Source: an uncultured bacterium
GTDB lineage: Bacteria > Bacillota > Clostridia > UBA1381
Direction of reading: 5' to 3'
NCBI GenBank assembly: GCA_905215805.1
Contig: CAJMRL010000002.1
Span: 1 to 64,000, forward strand
DNA: 64,000 nucleotides
Shown here: one piece after another, positions 47,406 through 56,569 of the stretch
Numbering within the stretch: the first letter of the stretch is position 1
How the letters are laid out: every line of letters starts with the position of its first letter
Translations under genes and position numbers: made by a program
Notes under the pieces: generated by a model
Seen by the model: only the letters and a program-made list of their open reading frames with translations
Told to the model about the DNA's origin: nothing
Databases searched by the model: none

Positions 47406-48184
47406 TGATACTTGATACACTTATGGCGGCGGCAAAGAAAAGGGTTGAAGAATCCAAGGCTGTTTTACCGCCGGCTGAATTGATTAAACGTCTGGATAAA
47501 GCTCAGCTCAAAAAGAGTTGCTTTGCTGAGGCGATCTCCGGAAAGGATGATGTTTCAATTATTGCGGAAATAAAAAAAGCATCACCGTCAAAAGGGCTTA
47601 TACGTTCTGATTTTGACCATATGGAGATCGTGGAGGAATATAACAAATGCGGGACTGAGGCTCTTTCGGTTCTTACGGAGCCGGAGTATTTTAAAGGTTC
47701 GCTGCGTTATGTGGAGGATATAAAAAAGAAATACGATATACCGGTTTTACGCAAGGATTTTACTGTTGATGAGTATATGATATATGAGGCTAAGCTCGCC
47801 GGAGCAGATGCGGTGCTTCTGATAATGGCGGCGCTTACAGATGAAGAATATAAGCGCTTTTATAAAACGGCGCAGGAGCTGGAGCTTGATGTGCTGGTGG
47901 AAACTCATAATGAAAATGAGGTAAAAAGAGCGCTTGAATACGGGAAAATAATAGGAGTAAACAACAGAGATTTAAGCACCTTTGAAGAGGATATAACAAC
48001 ATGTGAAAGACTGCTGGAGTTTATACCGAATGATAGGATACGTGTTGCGGAAAGTGCGATAAGGTCGCATAAGGATTTTGAGTATTTGAGGGGACTTAAA
48101 TTTGACGCGGCGCTTATAGGAGAAGCATTTATGCGTGAACGTGATATAGGTGCGGCGGTGAATAGATTGAGAAATGGAGATTAA
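47405..48184 (+). CDS. trpC: Indole-3-glycerol phosphate synthase
   Basis: A 259-residue TIM-barrel enzyme that closes the indole ring. AEIKKASPSKG (catalytic lysine region), VLRKDFTVDEYMIYEAKLAGADAV split near 110-130, and IGVNNRDLSTFEED are diagnostic, as is the late AESAI. GTG 47396 is an earlier in-frame start, but the ATG at 47405 overlaps the trpD stop (TAATG) with GGGAAGG 8 nt before, so it is preferred. It overlaps trpF by 11 nt. Confidence 0.96.
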   Translation: MILDTLMAAAKKRVEESKAVLPPAELIKRLDKAQLKKSCFAEAISGKDDVSIIAEIKKASPSKGLIRSDFDHMEIVEEYNKCGTEALSVLTEPEYFKGSLRYVEDIKKKYDIPVLRKDFTVDEYMIYEAKLAGADAVLLIMAALTDEEYKRFYKTAQELELDVLVETHNENEVKRALEYGKIIGVNNRDLSTFEEDITTCERLLEFIPNDRIRVAESAIRSHKDFEYLRGLKFDAALIGEAFMRERDIGAAVNRLRNGD

Positions 48185-48797
48185 AATTTGCGGGATACGC
48201 CGTGATGAGGACATAGCGGCTGTAAATAAATATAAGCCGGATTACATAGGATTCATCCTCTCGCCCGGATACAGGCGGTCTGTAACAGTACAAACGGCGG
48301 CTGAGCTTTGTAAAAAGCTTGACAGAGGAATAAAGACAGTCGGAGTATTTGTGGACGCTTTGCAGGATGAGGTTGAAAAAGCGGCGGATACAATCGGGCT
48401 TTTTGCGGTACAGCTGCATGGAAAAGAGAATGATGAGTACATAGAATCACTAAATGTTAAATGTGAAATATGGAAAGCCGTACAAGTAAGAAACGGTGCA
48501 GATATAGATGATATAAAAGGCGTATCAAGGATTTTGCTTGATAAATACGATGAGCATAGAGCGGGAGGAACAGGCAAGGCTTTTGAACGCTCGGAGCTTG
48601 GAAGGATAAAGGCAAAGTCACCTGTAATACTTGCGGGAGGACTTGATTCAAAAAATGTGTTGGATAGGATAAAAATGTTTAAGCCGGACGGAGTGGATGT
48701 TTCGTCATCGGTGGAAACGGACGGATTTAAGGATGAGAATAAAATAGAAGAATTTATATATAAGGTGAGGGCTTGGGAAAATGAACAGAATAGATGA
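48174..48797 (+). CDS. trpF: Phosphoribosylanthranilate isomerase
   Basis: A 207-residue TIM-barrel isomerase acting between TrpD and TrpC. Catalytic Cys6 lies in KICGIRR; the general acid Asp is in LLDKYDEHRAGGTGKAF; the phosphate loop is in VILAGGLDSKNV and GVDVSSSVE. It overlaps both neighbours (11 nt with trpC, 17 nt with trpA), showing tight translational coupling. Confidence 0.96.
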   Translation: MEIKICGIRRDEDIAAVNKYKPDYIGFILSPGYRRSVTVQTAAELCKKLDRGIKTVGVFVDALQDEVEKAADTIGLFAVQLHGKENDEYIESLNVKCEIWKAVQVRNGADIDDIKGVSRILLDKYDEHRAGGTGKAFERSELGRIKAKSPVILAGGLDSKNVLDRIKMFKPDGVDVSSSVETDGFKDENKIEEFIYKVRAWENEQNR

Positions 48798-49575
48798 AAG
48801 AATGAACAGCGTAAGAGCGGAAGGAAGAAAGGCTTTGGCAGCTTTTTTGACCGTCGGGGATCCCAATATTGAGGTTTCAAAGGCGGCAGTGAGGGCAATG
48901 CAGGAGGAAGGCGTTGATTTGATAGAGCTTGGAGTTCCGTTCTCAGATCCTGCGGCAGACGGTCCTGTTATACAGGCGGCAGATGAGAGAGCTATAGCAA
49001 ACGGAACGGATATTTTCCGTGTTTTTGATATGGTAAAGGAAATACGGGAGGAAATCGAGATTCCTATGGTTTTTCTTCTTTATTATAATATAATAGTTCA
49101 GTACGGAGAGGAAAGATTTTTCAAAAAATGCGCCGAGGTTGGGGTTGACGGACTGATCATTCCGGATTTGCCTTATGAGGAAAGAGAGGATATTTCCGAG
49201 TATGTGGATAAATACGGTGTATATCAGATTTATCTTGTGTCACCGACGTCACATGAAAGAATTCAGAAAATTGCATCAGAAGCAAAGGGATTTTTGTATT
49301 GTGTATCATCTCTTGGAGTGACGGGCGAAAAATCAAGCTTTCAGACAGATTTTGATGAGTTTTTCGGTATGATAAAGAAGTATACAGAAGTCCCGGCTCT
49401 TGTTGGATTTGGAATTTCAAACGGAGAACAGGTAAAAGAGCTTAGTTCGTATTGTGACGGAGCTATTATAGGCAGTGCTTTGGTAAAGGCTATTGCGGAC
49501 GGAAAAACAGCGGAGGAAAGTATCGCGGGACTTCGTGAAAAGCTGCGCGATCTGAGAAGCGGAATAGTTGCATAG
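48781..49575 (+). CDS. trpA: Tryptophan synthase alpha chain
   Basis: A 264-residue TIM barrel that splits indole-3-glycerol phosphate to indole and glyceraldehyde 3-phosphate. The catalytic pair Glu49 and Asp60 sits in IELGVPFSDPAADGP, exactly at the canonical numbering. FLYCVSSLGVTG and the phosphate site GFGISNGEQV are present. Its partner trpB, normally just before trpA, is missing here, so the beta chain must be encoded elsewhere if tryptophan is made. Confidence 0.96.
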   Translation: MNRIDERMNSVRAEGRKALAAFLTVGDPNIEVSKAAVRAMQEEGVDLIELGVPFSDPAADGPVIQAADERAIANGTDIFRVFDMVKEIREEIEIPMVFLLYYNIIVQYGEERFFKKCAEVGVDGLIIPDLPYEEREDISEYVDKYGVYQIYLVSPTSHERIQKIASEAKGFLYCVSSLGVTGEKSSFQTDFDEFFGMIKKYTEVPALVGFGISNGEQVKELSSYCDGAIIGSALVKAIADGKTAEESIAGLREKLRDLRSGIVA

Positions 49576-49601
49576 CTCATACAGAAAGGGAGATAATAGA
49601 G

Positions 49602-50699
49602 ATGGATAATTACACGATGCTGCTGCCTAATTATACAATAGGAGCAAAGTGTTATGATGAAATATGCCGGTTCTGTGCACCGTACGGAAAAAAAGCGGTT
49701 ATAATAGGAGGGCATAAGGCTTTAGCAGCGGTGGAGAAAAAAATTCGCGAAGCTGTTGAAGGCAGTTCTGTGGAAATCATAGGAACGCTTTGGTATGGCG
49801 GAGAATCCTCGTATGAAAATGTAGATAAGCTTATAAAAAGTGCAGAGGTTGAAGAGGCAGATATGATTTTTGCGGTCGGCGGCGGAAAGGCTCTCGATAC
49901 ATGCAAGTGTATAGGTGATAAAATATCAAAGCCGGTATTCACGTTTCCAACGATAGCCTCGAATTGTTCATGCTGTACGAGCGTTTCGATAATGTACAGC
50001 GAGGACGGGGGTTTTCTGCATCCATATTTCTTTTTGCAGCCGCCGGTGCATGCTTTTATCAATACTCAGATAATGTGTGAAGCGCCGTATAAATATTTAT
50101 GGGCCGGAATGGGTGATACATACGCTAAATATTATGAAGCGACAATGTCGGCACGCGGCGATGAACTTGAGCATTATACGGAGATGGGCGTTACTATAAG
50201 CAAGATGTGTGCCGGTCCGGTGCTGAGATACGGTGCAAAGGCTTTGGAAGATAATAAAAATAAGATATGCTCCGAGGAATTTAAGGAGGTTACTCTTGCT
50301 GTAACGGCTGTAACGGCATTGGCTTCAATATATCTTACACGTGACCATACGCCTGATTACAACAGTGGAATGGCACATGCGGTATTCTATACGCTGACAG
50401 CGGTTAAGAATATCGAGGAAAATCATCTTCATGGCGAGGTTGTAGCGTTCGGGGTGCTCATATGTCTGCTTATTGACGGGCAGAATGATGAATTTGAAAA
50501 GATATATAAATTCAATAAAAGTGTAGGACTTCCGACATCACTCGATGATATAGAAATAAGCGAAGAGCAGATAGATGCGCTCATTCCTAAGATGCCGGAT
50601 ATGTCTGATATAAGACATAATCCTTATAAAATTACGGAAGCAATGATTAGAGAAGCTTTTGAAAGGCTTAGAATATATAATATGAAAGGATGTTTTTAA
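49602..50699 (+). CDS. Iron-containing alcohol dehydrogenase family protein (glycerol dehydrogenase-like)
   Basis: A 365-residue member of the GldA/iron-ADH superfamily. The N-terminal nucleotide domain has FAVGGGKALDTCK (GGG near 89-91). Metal ligands are placed as in GldA: Asp in MGDTYAKYYE, His in GMAHAVFYTL, His in LHGEVVAFG. It carries unusual Cys pairs (NCSCC near 124). The substrate is unknown; relatives oxidise glycerol, hydroxybutanoates or phosphate-sugars. It lies between trpA and trpX, with 26 nt before it and directly abutting trpX, so it is part of the tryptophan operon, an unexpected position. Confidence 0.85.
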   Translation: MDNYTMLLPNYTIGAKCYDEICRFCAPYGKKAVIIGGHKALAAVEKKIREAVEGSSVEIIGTLWYGGESSYENVDKLIKSAEVEEADMIFAVGGGKALDTCKCIGDKISKPVFTFPTIASNCSCCTSVSIMYSEDGGFLHPYFFLQPPVHAFINTQIMCEAPYKYLWAGMGDTYAKYYEATMSARGDELEHYTEMGVTISKMCAGPVLRYGAKALEDNKNKICSEEFKEVTLAVTAVTALASIYLTRDHTPDYNSGMAHAVFYTLTAVKNIEENHLHGEVVAFGVLICLLIDGQNDEFEKIYKFNKSVGLPTSLDDIEISEEQIDALIPKMPDMSDIRHNPYKITEAMIREAFERLRIYNMKGCF

Positions 50700-51707
50700 A
50701 TGAATAAATTGGTTAGAACGGTATTAGCATCAGCGCTTGCATTGACGTCAGCGGCAGGGCTGGCTTCCTGCGGAACACAGGAAACCGATACAGCAAATGG
50801 AGGTACAGATGATAAGCTTAAGGTGGGAGTTATTCTTCAAATAGAAAACGGCGCGTTTACAGATATGAAGGACGGCTTTATACAGGAGCTAAGAGACAAG
50901 GGATACAGCGAGGATAAGCTTGAGATCGATTATAAATGCGCTCAGGGAGATTCATCAAATCTTAACACAATAGTTCAGGATATGATAAACTCGGATAAGG
51001 ATCTTATAGCTACAGTAGGAACTCCGGCTTCACAGGCTGTTGTAGGAGCAGGCTCCGACATTCCGAATATCTTTATTTCGGTAGGAGATCCTGTTGGAGC
51101 AGGGATTATAACGGATATGGCTAAGCCGGATAAAAACGCAACGGGAACGTCAAATGCGGTTCCTGTAGAGGATATATTTGCGCTTGCGGATGAACTTACT
51201 CCGGGAATAGAAAAATACGGACTTTTGTATAATACAAGCGAAGTAAATTCTGTTACTACCTGCAATAATGCAAAAACATATCTTGATGAGAAAGGCATTC
51301 CGTATGTAGAGGCGGTTGTCACAAATTCTTCAGAGGTGCAGCAGGCTGCTCAGACACTTGCATCGGAGGTTGACGCTATTTATGTACCGAATGACAGTGT
51401 GATTCAGAATGCTATGCCGCAGGTAGCTGAAATTGCACGCGATGCTAAGATACCTGTATACGGCTCATCGGCTACCATGGTCGATTCGGGAGCGTTTGCA
51501 ACGGTCGCTATAAGCGATAAGGAAATAGGAGCTATTTCAGCAGATAAGGCTATAGAATATTTTAACGGTAAAGCAATAGCTGATATTCCGGCAGAGGTTG
51601 TTTCGGCAAATGATATTGTAATAAATGAAACAACAGCACAGGCGCTTGGTGTGGAGTTCAGTGATGATGTAAAGGCAAAAGCTCGTTTTGTTAATGACAA
51701 GAACTAA
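50700..51707 (+). CDS. trpX: Tryptophan ABC transporter substrate-binding lipoprotein (TrpX-like)
   Basis: A 335-residue lipoprotein: lipobox AGLASC with acylated Cys24, then an ABC_sub_bind (COG2984-type) two-lobe domain (about 38-330) with VGVILQIENGAFTDMKDGF and SVGDPVGAGI. This family serves as the TrpX component of tryptophan importers in Firmicutes and is often under T-box or TRAP control. Its start directly follows the dehydrogenase stop inside the trp operon. Tryptophan as ligand is inferred from family and context. Confidence 0.85.
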   Translation: MNKLVRTVLASALALTSAAGLASCGTQETDTANGGTDDKLKVGVILQIENGAFTDMKDGFIQELRDKGYSEDKLEIDYKCAQGDSSNLNTIVQDMINSDKDLIATVGTPASQAVVGAGSDIPNIFISVGDPVGAGIITDMAKPDKNATGTSNAVPVEDIFALADELTPGIEKYGLLYNTSEVNSVTTCNNAKTYLDEKGIPYVEAVVTNSSEVQQAAQTLASEVDAIYVPNDSVIQNAMPQVAEIARDAKIPVYGSSATMVDSGAFATVAISDKEIGAISADKAIEYFNGKAIADIPAEVVSANDIVINETTAQALGVEFSDDVKAKARFVNDKN

Positions 51708-51737
51708 TAAATATTGATCAAATAAAGCTGTTGGATA

Positions 51738-51766
51738 TTGACAAACAGTGATAAACGTGATACCAT
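51738..51766 (+). promoter_or_regulatory. Possible internal promoter before trpY
   Basis: TTGACA (51738-51743), 17 nt, TACCAT (51761-51766). The -35 is perfect, the -10 matches 4 of 6. Confidence 0.5.
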
Positions 51767-51782
51767 TAATATGGCATTAGAG

Positions 51783-51816
51783 AGCGTTGCGACATGATAT
51801 GCCGCGGCGCTTTTAT
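51783..51816 (+). terminator. Terminator-like hairpin between trpX and trpY
   Basis: 9-bp GC-rich stem (51783-51791 with 51803-51811, two G-T pairs), 11-nt loop, then TTTTATATT and AAGGAGG. It may lower transporter expression from the trp promoter or attenuate the internal promoter. Confidence 0.6.
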
Positions 51817-51837
51817 ATTAAGGAGGATTTGGTGATT

Positions 51838-52755
51838 ATGGGTTTTATACTTGGCTCGCTGCAGCTTGGAATTATGTACGGTCTGCTTGCGGCGGGAATA
51901 TTTATTTCTTTTCGTATTCTTAATATTCCTGACCTTACGGCTGAGGGATCGTTTGGGTTTGGATTATGTGTAAGTGCGATGATAACTATTGCGGGGCATC
52001 CGTATTTAGCGCTTATAGCGGGAATGGCAGCGGGAGCTCTTGCCGGAACAATAACAGGGCTTCTGCATACAAAATGTGAGATACATCCGATACTTGCGGG
52101 AATACTTACAATGACGGGACTTTATTCAATAAATCTTTTTGTGATGAAAAACAGTTCAAATGTAAGCCTTATTAATATGGATACAGTTTTCACAGATGCA
52201 TATGCGCTTATGCCGTTTTTGAGCAAAGAATGGGTGAAGCTGATTATAGTATTTATATTTACGGCTGTTCCGGTTGCGGCATTAGCGGTATTTTTCAAGA
52301 CGCGTATGGGACTCAGTATACGTGCTACGGGCGATAATGAAGTTATGGTTCGCGCATCGAGCATAAATGTCAATAAGACAAAGATAGGCTCTCTTGCAAT
52401 AAGCAATGCGTGCATAGCTCTAAACGGAGCGGTGCTTGCGCAGTATCAGAATTATGCCGATATAAATACAGGCTCGGGAATGCTGATTGTAGGTCTTGCG
52501 TCAGTTATTATAGGAGAAGCGATATTCGGCAGAAGAGGAGTAACGATAGGACTTATAAGCGCGGTTGCAGGCTCGGCGGTATACAGGATCATTATGGCCG
52601 TAGCAACGAAATATATTATCACGTCAAGCGCCGCTTCGGCATCGTCATTGAAACTTGTCAGTGCAATTATCGTTGGAGTTGCATTGTCAGTGCCGGCGAT
52701 AAAAAAGGCTGTTTCGCGCGCTAAAGCGAAGAAGGGAGGTCCTTTTAATGCTTAA
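51838..52755 (+). CDS. trpY: Tryptophan ABC transporter permease (TrpY-like)
   Basis: A 305-residue BPD_transp_2-type (COG4120) permease with about eight or nine hydrophobic segments and the typical start LGSLQLGIMYGLLAAGIFISFRIL. The cytoplasmic loop RATGDNEVMVRASSINVNKTK is the coupling region. The start is uncertain: ATG 51838 (11 nt after AGGAGG) or GTG 51832 (5 nt after). The stop overlaps the ATPase gene by 8 nt. Confidence 0.87.
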   Translation: MGFILGSLQLGIMYGLLAAGIFISFRILNIPDLTAEGSFGFGLCVSAMITIAGHPYLALIAGMAAGALAGTITGLLHTKCEIHPILAGILTMTGLYSINLFVMKNSSNVSLINMDTVFTDAYALMPFLSKEWVKLIIVFIFTAVPVAALAVFFKTRMGLSIRATGDNEVMVRASSINVNKTKIGSLAISNACIALNGAVLAQYQNYADINTGSGMLIVGLASVIIGEAIFGRRGVTIGLISAVAGSAVYRIIMAVATKYIITSSAASASSLKLVSAIIVGVALSVPAIKKAVSRAKAKKGGPFNA

Positions 52756-53545
52756 GCTGGAATCACTTTCAAAAACATTTCTTGCCGGAACTCCTAATGA
52801 GCATACGGCGCTGGATAATTTATCACTTTCGCTTGAAGATGGTGAATTTGTAACGATTGTAGGCTCAAACGGCGCGGGAAAGTCAACGCTGTTTAATGCT
52901 ATATGCGGAACATTTATGGTTGATTCAGGGGCGATAGTGCTGGATAAAAAGGACATTACCTATCTTCCGGAGCATAAAAGAGCAAGAGTTATAGGAAGAG
53001 TATTTCAGGATCCGATGAAAGGAACTGCTCCTAACTTGACAATAGAAGAAAATCTGGCACTTTCTTTTTCAAGAAGCCGGCGGCATGGCTTTGGATTTGC
53101 TCTTAATAAAAGGGATATTGAAATATTTAAACAAGCGCTAAGCGAATTTGATATGGGATTGGAAGACCGGATGAAAACGAAGGTCGGACTGCTTTCAGGA
53201 GGTCAAAGACAGGTTGTAACGCTGCTTATGTGCACCATGACAACACCGAGGCTTTTGCTGCTTGACGAACATACTGCTGCGCTTGATCCGGCAACATCGG
53301 ATAAGATCATGAAGATCACGAATGATATAGTCAAAAAGAATAATATAACTACAATGATGATCACTCATAATCTTAATTCGGCAATAAGAACCGGAACAAG
53401 AACTATAATGATGGACGACGGTAAGATAATTCTTGATATAAGCGGTGAGGAAAGGGATAAGATGTCTCTTAATGAGCTGCTGGAGCTTTATACAAAAAAG
53501 AGCAGCAAGGTTTTTGATAATGACAGAATGCTTCTTACAAAATAA
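52748..53545 (+). CDS. trpZ: Tryptophan ABC transporter ATPase (TrpZ-like)
   Basis: A 265-residue ABC ATPase (COG1101 type). Walker A GSNGAGKST (39-47), signature LSGGQRQVV, Walker B LLLDEHTAALDP with catalytic Glu, and H-loop His in MMITHNLNSAI are all intact. It energises import by TrpX/TrpY. An AAGGGAGG site lies inside trpY, with which it overlaps. Confidence 0.9.
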   Translation: MLKLESLSKTFLAGTPNEHTALDNLSLSLEDGEFVTIVGSNGAGKSTLFNAICGTFMVDSGAIVLDKKDITYLPEHKRARVIGRVFQDPMKGTAPNLTIEENLALSFSRSRRHGFGFALNKRDIEIFKQALSEFDMGLEDRMKTKVGLLSGGQRQVVTLLMCTMTTPRLLLLDEHTAALDPATSDKIMKITNDIVKKNNITTMMITHNLNSAIRTGTRTIMMDDGKIILDISGEERDKMSLNELLELYTKKSSKVFDNDRMLLTK

Positions 53546-53587
53546 ATGTGACGTCAAAATTGTTTTAATAAAATAAAGGGGATTTAG

Positions 53588-55318
53588 ATGAATAGAAATG
53601 GTATATTTATAGGACTGGCTGCGGCGCTGTGTTTTATAACTGTGACTATAACTTCGGTTAATACCGCAAATTATGATGATATATGCGGTACATGCGGAAA
53701 GGCGGTCACATGGGGACTTACAGAAGACGGAATATTAAATATAGGCGGCTGGGGGACAATGACAAACTATACCGAGGACAGTCCTGCACCGTGGAGTGAA
53801 TATGCAGAGGATATAACAGCGATAAATATAAATGAAGGAGTTACCGGTATAGGCGACTATTCATTTAAAGGCGTTACTCAAATAACAAGCGTGACTGTAC
53901 CTGCAAGCGTTTTGTATATCGGAATACATGCGTTTGAGGATTGCGGTGCGCTTGACACGGTTGCGCTGCCTTCGTCACTGCAAAGTATATGGGATTATGC
54001 CTTTGAGGGCTGCAAGGATATTTCGACGGTATATTATAGCGGCAGCAGCGATCAATGGGAAAATATAAGGATAAAGCAGGGAAATCATTACTTGAATTTT
54101 GCTAAGGTCCTGACGGATTCTCCTATGGTTTATGGAGTGAATTTTAAGGATTTAAGCTCTCATTGGGCAAAAAGCAATATAAATACTGTTGCAGCGAAAG
54201 GAATAGTTTCCGGATATGGAGATAATACATTCAGACCCGATAATACGATTTCAAGAGCTGAGTTTTCAAAGATGCTTATAACTGCTATGTTTGATGAGAC
54301 TTTTGAACAGGCAGAGCCTTGGTATAAGCCGTATATGGAATATATCTATGAAAAAGGGATCGCATCAAGAGAGGAAGTATGCTCCGATTTTGAAAGCACG
54401 ATTACTCGTGATGAAATGGCTCTTATGGTCAGCAGAGCCTTATATTTAAAGGGTGAGCCGTTTGAAACTGAATTTAATAAGGCGGATTCATTAGTTGATG
54501 GTAAAACAAAATCTGTAGAGGTTAAAAGCGCGATACAAAAAGGGATCATCAACGGCTATGAAGACGGGACATTCAGGGGAGGATCAAGTCTTACAAGGGC
54601 TGAAGCGGTATCTGTTATTTTAAGAGCGGTGGATAAAACCTATAGAACGTCAAATGTGGTGAATAAACCGTCGTTGGTTTTGATGTATCACAGTGTAAAT
54701 CCCGATAAGATAGAGGGTGACGCAAATCTTGCTGTTACTCCGGAGGCATTTGAATGGCAGCTTAAATACTATAAGGAGCATGGGTTTGAGACAGTGTTTG
54801 CTTCTGAAGCGTCCGCAACTACTACAAAAAGGGAAATAGTGATCACATTTGATGACGGGTATGAAGACAATTATATTTATGCCTATCCGCTGCTTAAGAA
54901 ATACAATATGAAAGCGACTATATTTATGGTTGCGGGAGATATAGGCAAGGAGAACAGGCTCAGTGCCGGACAGCTTAAGGAAATGAGCGACAGCGGATTG
55001 GTGGAAATAGGAAGTCATACGGTCAAACATCAAAATCTTAATGAATGTTCTCTTGAAGAGCTGGATAATGAATTTGCGAATTCTCAGGGGATACTGGAAA
55101 ACATTGTGGGAAAACCCGTAAGGGCAGTTGCTTATCCCGGGGGATATAGTGATGAAATTGTAGAAAAGTATGCTTCGGAGCATTATTCGAGAGGTTTTAT
55201 AGCGCGTCCGAATTATAATTTAAGCACTCTTAATGATATGACTATATCACGTTACGGTGTGTACAGAAATACAGATAAATTTGAAATTGAATTGATGTGT
55301 AAGCGTTTCGGATATTAG
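53588..55318 (+). CDS. Surface polysaccharide deacetylase with SLH and BspA-like repeats
   Basis: A 576-residue exported protein. Signal peptide about 1-27. Residues about 60-165 hold BspA-type leucine-rich repeats (VTGIGDYSFKGVTQITSVTVP). Residues about 187-355 hold three S-layer homology repeats (HWAKSNINTVAAKGIVSGYGDNTFRPDN and similar), which anchor the protein to the cell wall. Residues about 365-576 form a NodB-type CE4 deacetylase with TFDDGYEDN (catalytic Asp-Asp), SHTVKHQNL (metal His pair) and AYPGG. It probably removes acetyl groups from peptidoglycan or another surface or plant glycan. A terminator follows. Confidence 0.88.
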   Translation: MNRNGIFIGLAAALCFITVTITSVNTANYDDICGTCGKAVTWGLTEDGILNIGGWGTMTNYTEDSPAPWSEYAEDITAININEGVTGIGDYSFKGVTQITSVTVPASVLYIGIHAFEDCGALDTVALPSSLQSIWDYAFEGCKDISTVYYSGSSDQWENIRIKQGNHYLNFAKVLTDSPMVYGVNFKDLSSHWAKSNINTVAAKGIVSGYGDNTFRPDNTISRAEFSKMLITAMFDETFEQAEPWYKPYMEYIYEKGIASREEVCSDFESTITRDEMALMVSRALYLKGEPFETEFNKADSLVDGKTKSVEVKSAIQKGIINGYEDGTFRGGSSLTRAEAVSVILRAVDKTYRTSNVVNKPSLVLMYHSVNPDKIEGDANLAVTPEAFEWQLKYYKEHGFETVFASEASATTTKREIVITFDDGYEDNYIYAYPLLKKYNMKATIFMVAGDIGKENRLSAGQLKEMSDSGLVEIGSHTVKHQNLNECSLEELDNEFANSQGILENIVGKPVRAVAYPGGYSDEIVEKYASEHYSRGFIARPNYNLSTLNDMTISRYGVYRNTDKFEIELMCKRFGY

Positions 55319-55348
55319 AGGTGGGATAATTTTATAATGCACTTTAGG

Positions 55349-55382
55349 GAGGCTGGGAGTAATGATGCTCTCAGCCTCTTTT
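55349..55382 (+). terminator. Terminator after the SLH/NodB gene
   Basis: 11-bp stem (55349-55359 with 55368-55378, one G-T), 8-nt loop, TTTT tail. Confidence 0.88.
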
Positions 55383-55472
55383 GCTTATCCGTTTTTGTGA
55401 ATTTATGTATGAAATATATTTGTGATGAAAAAATATATTATTGATATTTGTTACGAAAACGGAGGGCATAAG

Positions 55473-56429
55473 ATGGAATATGGATTAGCTTTATCAGGAG
55501 GAGGAGCGCGCGGGGCATATCATGCTGGAGTATATAGAGCGATCAATGAGATGGGGCTGAATATACGGTCGGTCACGGGAACTTCGATAGGCGCGGTGAC
55601 CGGGGCGTTGATTGCCGCCGGAGACGGAGAGCGTCTTCAAAGGCTTTGGGGAGAGCTGTCTATCAAAGCAATCACCGGAAGTGAGAATCCTGGAATAAAG
55701 CTGTTGGGGGGCTGTGATCTTAAGTACGTATATGAAATAATAAGCCAATGTGTAAATGAAGAAAAAATAAGAAATTCTTCAATTCATTTCGGATTTGAGC
55801 TTTTGGACGGTTATAAGAATGTTGAAGTGTTTATAGAAGATATTCCCAAAGGAAGACTTGCGGAGTATCTTACCGCGGCAGTCTGTATGCCTATATTCAA
55901 GCCAAGGCGTATAGACGGAAGAAAGCTTATTGATGCAGGTATGGGGGATAATATGCCTGTGGATATGCTTATATGCGATGGGTGCAAAAATATAGTGGCT
56001 TCAGATGATAAGGGGATAGGCAGGCTGAAAAAAATAACAAAATCCGATGTTAATATAATTGAAGTTAAATATCGAAAACCGGAAGGCGGAATTTTGGATT
56101 TTAGCAGGGGAAAAACGATGAAGAGTGCGCAGCATGGGTATTATGACTGCCGCAGAGCATTCGGGGATATTTCGGGTAAGCTTTATTGCTTTGAAAATGA
56201 AGATTATATGCGAGCGGCTCATTGTTTTGGAACGGATATGCTTGATAAAATAGAAAGAGCGGCAGCTATATGCAGAATAGATGCTATGAGGATTTACAGC
56301 GTCGACGCTTTGGTGCAGCATATAGCTGATGCTTACAGAAAAAGTAAAAAAATACGTAATTTCATTTTAGAAAAGAGATTTAATTGTATTATTAAATATA
56401 TAGAAAAAAATTATCCGAATATTTTGTAA
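55473..56429 (+). CDS. Patatin-like phospholipase family protein
   Basis: A 318-residue cytoplasmic serine hydrolase of the patatin/RssA type. GGGARGAYHAGV (9-20) is the oxyanion loop, GTSIG the nucleophile elbow (Ser at about residue 37), and IDAGMGDNMPV holds the catalytic Asp. It probably hydrolyses acyl esters of lipids. The frame opens at 55422, but GGAGG 8 nt before the ATG at 55473 and the usual start of the family favour the shorter form. Confidence 0.9.
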   Translation: MEYGLALSGGGARGAYHAGVYRAINEMGLNIRSVTGTSIGAVTGALIAAGDGERLQRLWGELSIKAITGSENPGIKLLGGCDLKYVYEIISQCVNEEKIRNSSIHFGFELLDGYKNVEVFIEDIPKGRLAEYLTAAVCMPIFKPRRIDGRKLIDAGMGDNMPVDMLICDGCKNIVASDDKGIGRLKKITKSDVNIIEVKYRKPEGGILDFSRGKTMKSAQHGYYDCRRAFGDISGKLYCFENEDYMRAAHCFGTDMLDKIERAAAICRIDAMRIYSVDALVQHIADAYRKSKKIRNFILEKRFNCIIKYIEKNYPNIL

Positions 56430-56436
56430 AAAAGAC

Positions 56437-56465
56437 TTGTAATTATAAGAAAAAAATTATATAAT
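56437..56465 (+). promoter_or_regulatory. Possible promoter of the cell-division cluster
   Basis: TTGTAA (56437-56442), 17 nt, TATAAT (56460-56465), about 100 nt before the HlyD-like gene. Confidence 0.5.
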
Positions 56466-56569
56466 AGATTTATATAATGTTTGATGGTATATATGGATTT
56501 TTAATGTGTTATTAAAGAACTTGATTTACATTGAATGTTATGTAAACTTATGTATCGAAGGACTATGCG

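Noticed and set aside
48242..48898. 218-codon open frame on the minus strand across trpF
   Set aside because: It is antisense to overlapping trp genes, has Ser/Leu/Phe-rich composition typical of antisense frames, and lacks a ribosome site.
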